Below the pieces are notes generated by a model. The model was not told the DNA's origin. It saw nothing but the letters and a program-made list of their open reading frames with translations, and ran no database searches. The translations under genes were made by a program, and so were the position numbers. DNA of 64,000 nt from Streptomyces sp. WM6378. Lineage in GTDB: Bacteria; Actinomycetota; Actinomycetes; Streptomycetales; Streptomycetaceae. Location of the stretch: contig NZ_LGDD01000295.1 of NCBI RefSeq assembly GCF_001279695.1, positions 1 to 64,000 on the forward strand. The letters run 5' to 3'. Shown piece by piece: positions 63,041 to 64,000 of this stretch (position 1 is the stretch's first letter; every line of letters starts with the position of its first letter).

Positions 63041-64000
63041 CCGCGGGCGGCCGCGCTCCAGTGCCTCCGCCCACGACCAGCCGCTGCCCACCGGCACCCG
63101 GCCCACGTCCACCGCACCCGCCCCCGGCCGGCGCGGCCAGAGCGGCCGGGCCGAGCGGCGCAGGCTCGCCCGCAAGGTCAAGCGGCGCAGACGCAGGTCG
63201 GCAGTGCGCGAGATACCCCTCCTGATCGTCGTGGCGCTGCTCATCGCCCTCGTACTGAAGACCTTCCTCGTGCAGGCCTTCGTGATCCCGTCCGGCTCGA
63301 TGCAGCAGACCATCACCATCGGCGACCGCGTCCTGGTCGACAAACTCACCCCCTGGTTCGGCTCGAAGCCGGAGCGGGGCGACGTCGTGGTGTTCAAGGA
63401 CCCCGGCGGCTGGCTCAAGGGCGAGCAGAAGACGGCACCCGGCGAGGACCCCGTCGTCGTCAAACAGGTCAAGCAGGGACTGACCTTCATCGGCCTGCTG
63501 CCGTCCGACAACGAGCAGGACCTGATCAAGCGGGTCATCGCGGTCGGCGGCGACACCGTGAAGTGCTGCGACAAGGACGGCAAGGTCACCGTCAACGGCC
63601 AACCCCTCGACGAGCCGTACGTCCACCCCGGAAATCCGCCCTCACTCATCCAATTCGAGGTAAAGGTTCCGCAGGGCCGGATCTTCGTCATGGGGGACCA
63701 CCGGTCCAACTCGGCGGACTCCCGCTACCACCTCGACGACGGCCACCAGGGAACCGTCCCGGTGAGCGGAGTGGTGGGCCGTGCGGTGGTCGTGGCCTGG
63801 CCTTTCTCCCACTGGAGCAGGCTGGAAGCACCGCCCACGTTCGGCTCCGTACCCGCCGCGCCCGGCGGCTCGGCCCTGGGTACGTCGCATAGGGTGTCGT
63901 CCCGGGATCCGGCGGCGGATCCGGACCAAGCGACCCAGCCCCCGACCCCTGCGGAACTCCCGCTCGTTATGGGAGTGGTGGGCCTGAGCCTCGTACGGGC
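63033..64000 (+). CDS. lepB: Type I signal peptidase (second of tandem, 3' end outside window)
   Basis: Open to the window end, 322 codons visible. A long basic N-terminus (about residues 1-58, with RRRRR) precedes a membrane segment (IPLLIVVALLIALVLKTFLV, about 61-80). IPSGSMQQTI holds catalytic Ser89, and LIKRVIAVGGD holds Lys166. FVMGDHRSNSADSRYH is the late conserved box. The last visible residues (ELPLVMGVVGLSLVR) look like the start of a second, C-terminal membrane helix, which the first peptidase lacks. The start ATG lies inside the end of the preceding gene, implying coupling. This is one of the Streptomyces Sip paralogues; which one cannot be decided. Confidence 0.93.
   Translation, partial: MGSRGRPRSSASAHDQPLPTGTRPTSTAPAPGRRGQSGRAERRRLARKVKRRRRRSAVREIPLLIVVALLIALVLKTFLVQAFVIPSGSMQQTITIGDRVLVDKLTPWFGSKPERGDVVVFKDPGGWLKGEQKTAPGEDPVVVKQVKQGLTFIGLLPSDNEQDLIKRVIAVGGDTVKCCDKDGKVTVNGQPLDEPYVHPGNPPSLIQFEVKVPQGRIFVMGDHRSNSADSRYHLDDGHQGTVPVSGVVGRAVVVAWPFSHWSRLEAPPTFGSVPAAPGGSALGTSHRVSSRDPAADPDQATQPPTPAELPLVMGVVGLSLVR

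Overview
The window is a 64 kb piece of a high-GC actinobacterial chromosome, almost certainly Streptomyces. The clues are the strong G/C bias at third codon positions, frequent GTG starts, a conservon (CvnA-D), an HU protein with a long lysine/alanine tail (HupS type), an NdgR-type IclR regulator in front of leuCD, an NsdA-type regulator, a GlcP-type glucose permease, and clustered type I signal peptidases. From memory, the gene order follows the S. coelicolor core region around SCO5541 to SCO5598. No alignment was run. Nearly everything is core-genome housekeeping. I see no prophage, CRISPR array, rRNA operon, biosynthetic cluster or obvious genomic island.

Layout. 1-4848 (minus): conservon cvnABCD, with cvnD cut by the window start. 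5370-5618: a small protein with two ANPRRT repeats. 5789-8045: a fumarylacetoacetase-family hydrolase overlapping gltX. 8105-9445: a divergent pair, a CdiI-like immunity protein and a DUF4241 protein. 9514-10836: a HAD hydrolase and five tRNA genes (Gln-Glu-Glu-Gln-Glu). 11065-13975: ndgR divergent from leuCD. 14215-15246: a 75-aa protein and hupS. 15343-17439: a small OB-like protein, a MITE-like element, fbiD/cofC, and plsC. 17436-20139: gpsA, ddl and a DUF3515 lipoprotein. 20160-22362: a stand-alone Lrp/AsnC ligand-binding domain, thiL and thiD. 22483-28111: rpmB, a DAK2/YloV protein, recG, rsmD and coaD. 28220-32136: a coiled-coil DivIVA-like protein, then yceD-rpmF-rnc and mutM. 32109-33271: an HxlR regulator divergent from a flavodoxin-fold oxidoreductase, with a clear operator. 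33483-35454: a CAP-domain protein, an acylphosphatase and a 72-aa coiled-coil protein. 35653-40905: smc and glcP. 40971-43536 (minus): an NCS1 permease and a luciferase-like monooxygenase. 43729-47602: ftsY, a Prim-Pol-domain protein and nsdA. 47956-52112: the nitrogen operon amtB-glnK-glnD under a GlnR-type operator. 52227-55846: ffh and a short FtsH. 55888-59245: a SAM methyltransferase, proS and a SprT-like zinc protein. 59481-62210: rpsP-khpA-rimM-trmD-rplS. 62267-64000: two tandem type I signal peptidases, the second cut by the window end.

How the genes work together. Several blocks are classic functional neighbourhoods. The protein-targeting genes ftsY, ffh, ftsH and the signal peptidases lie within 20 kb of each other. 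The translation and RNA-modification genes rpsP, khpA, rimM, trmD and rplS are nearly contiguous. amtB-glnK-glnD forms one nitrogen-sensing unit, with gene overlaps that suggest coupling. Stable hairpins sit at most convergent gene ends. The less explained items are the ANPRRT small protein beside the conservon, the MITE-like element, the duplicated-module coiled-coil protein with a Tyr/Gln/Pro tail, an in-frame insert in the luciferase-like gene, and several palindromes that look like operators.
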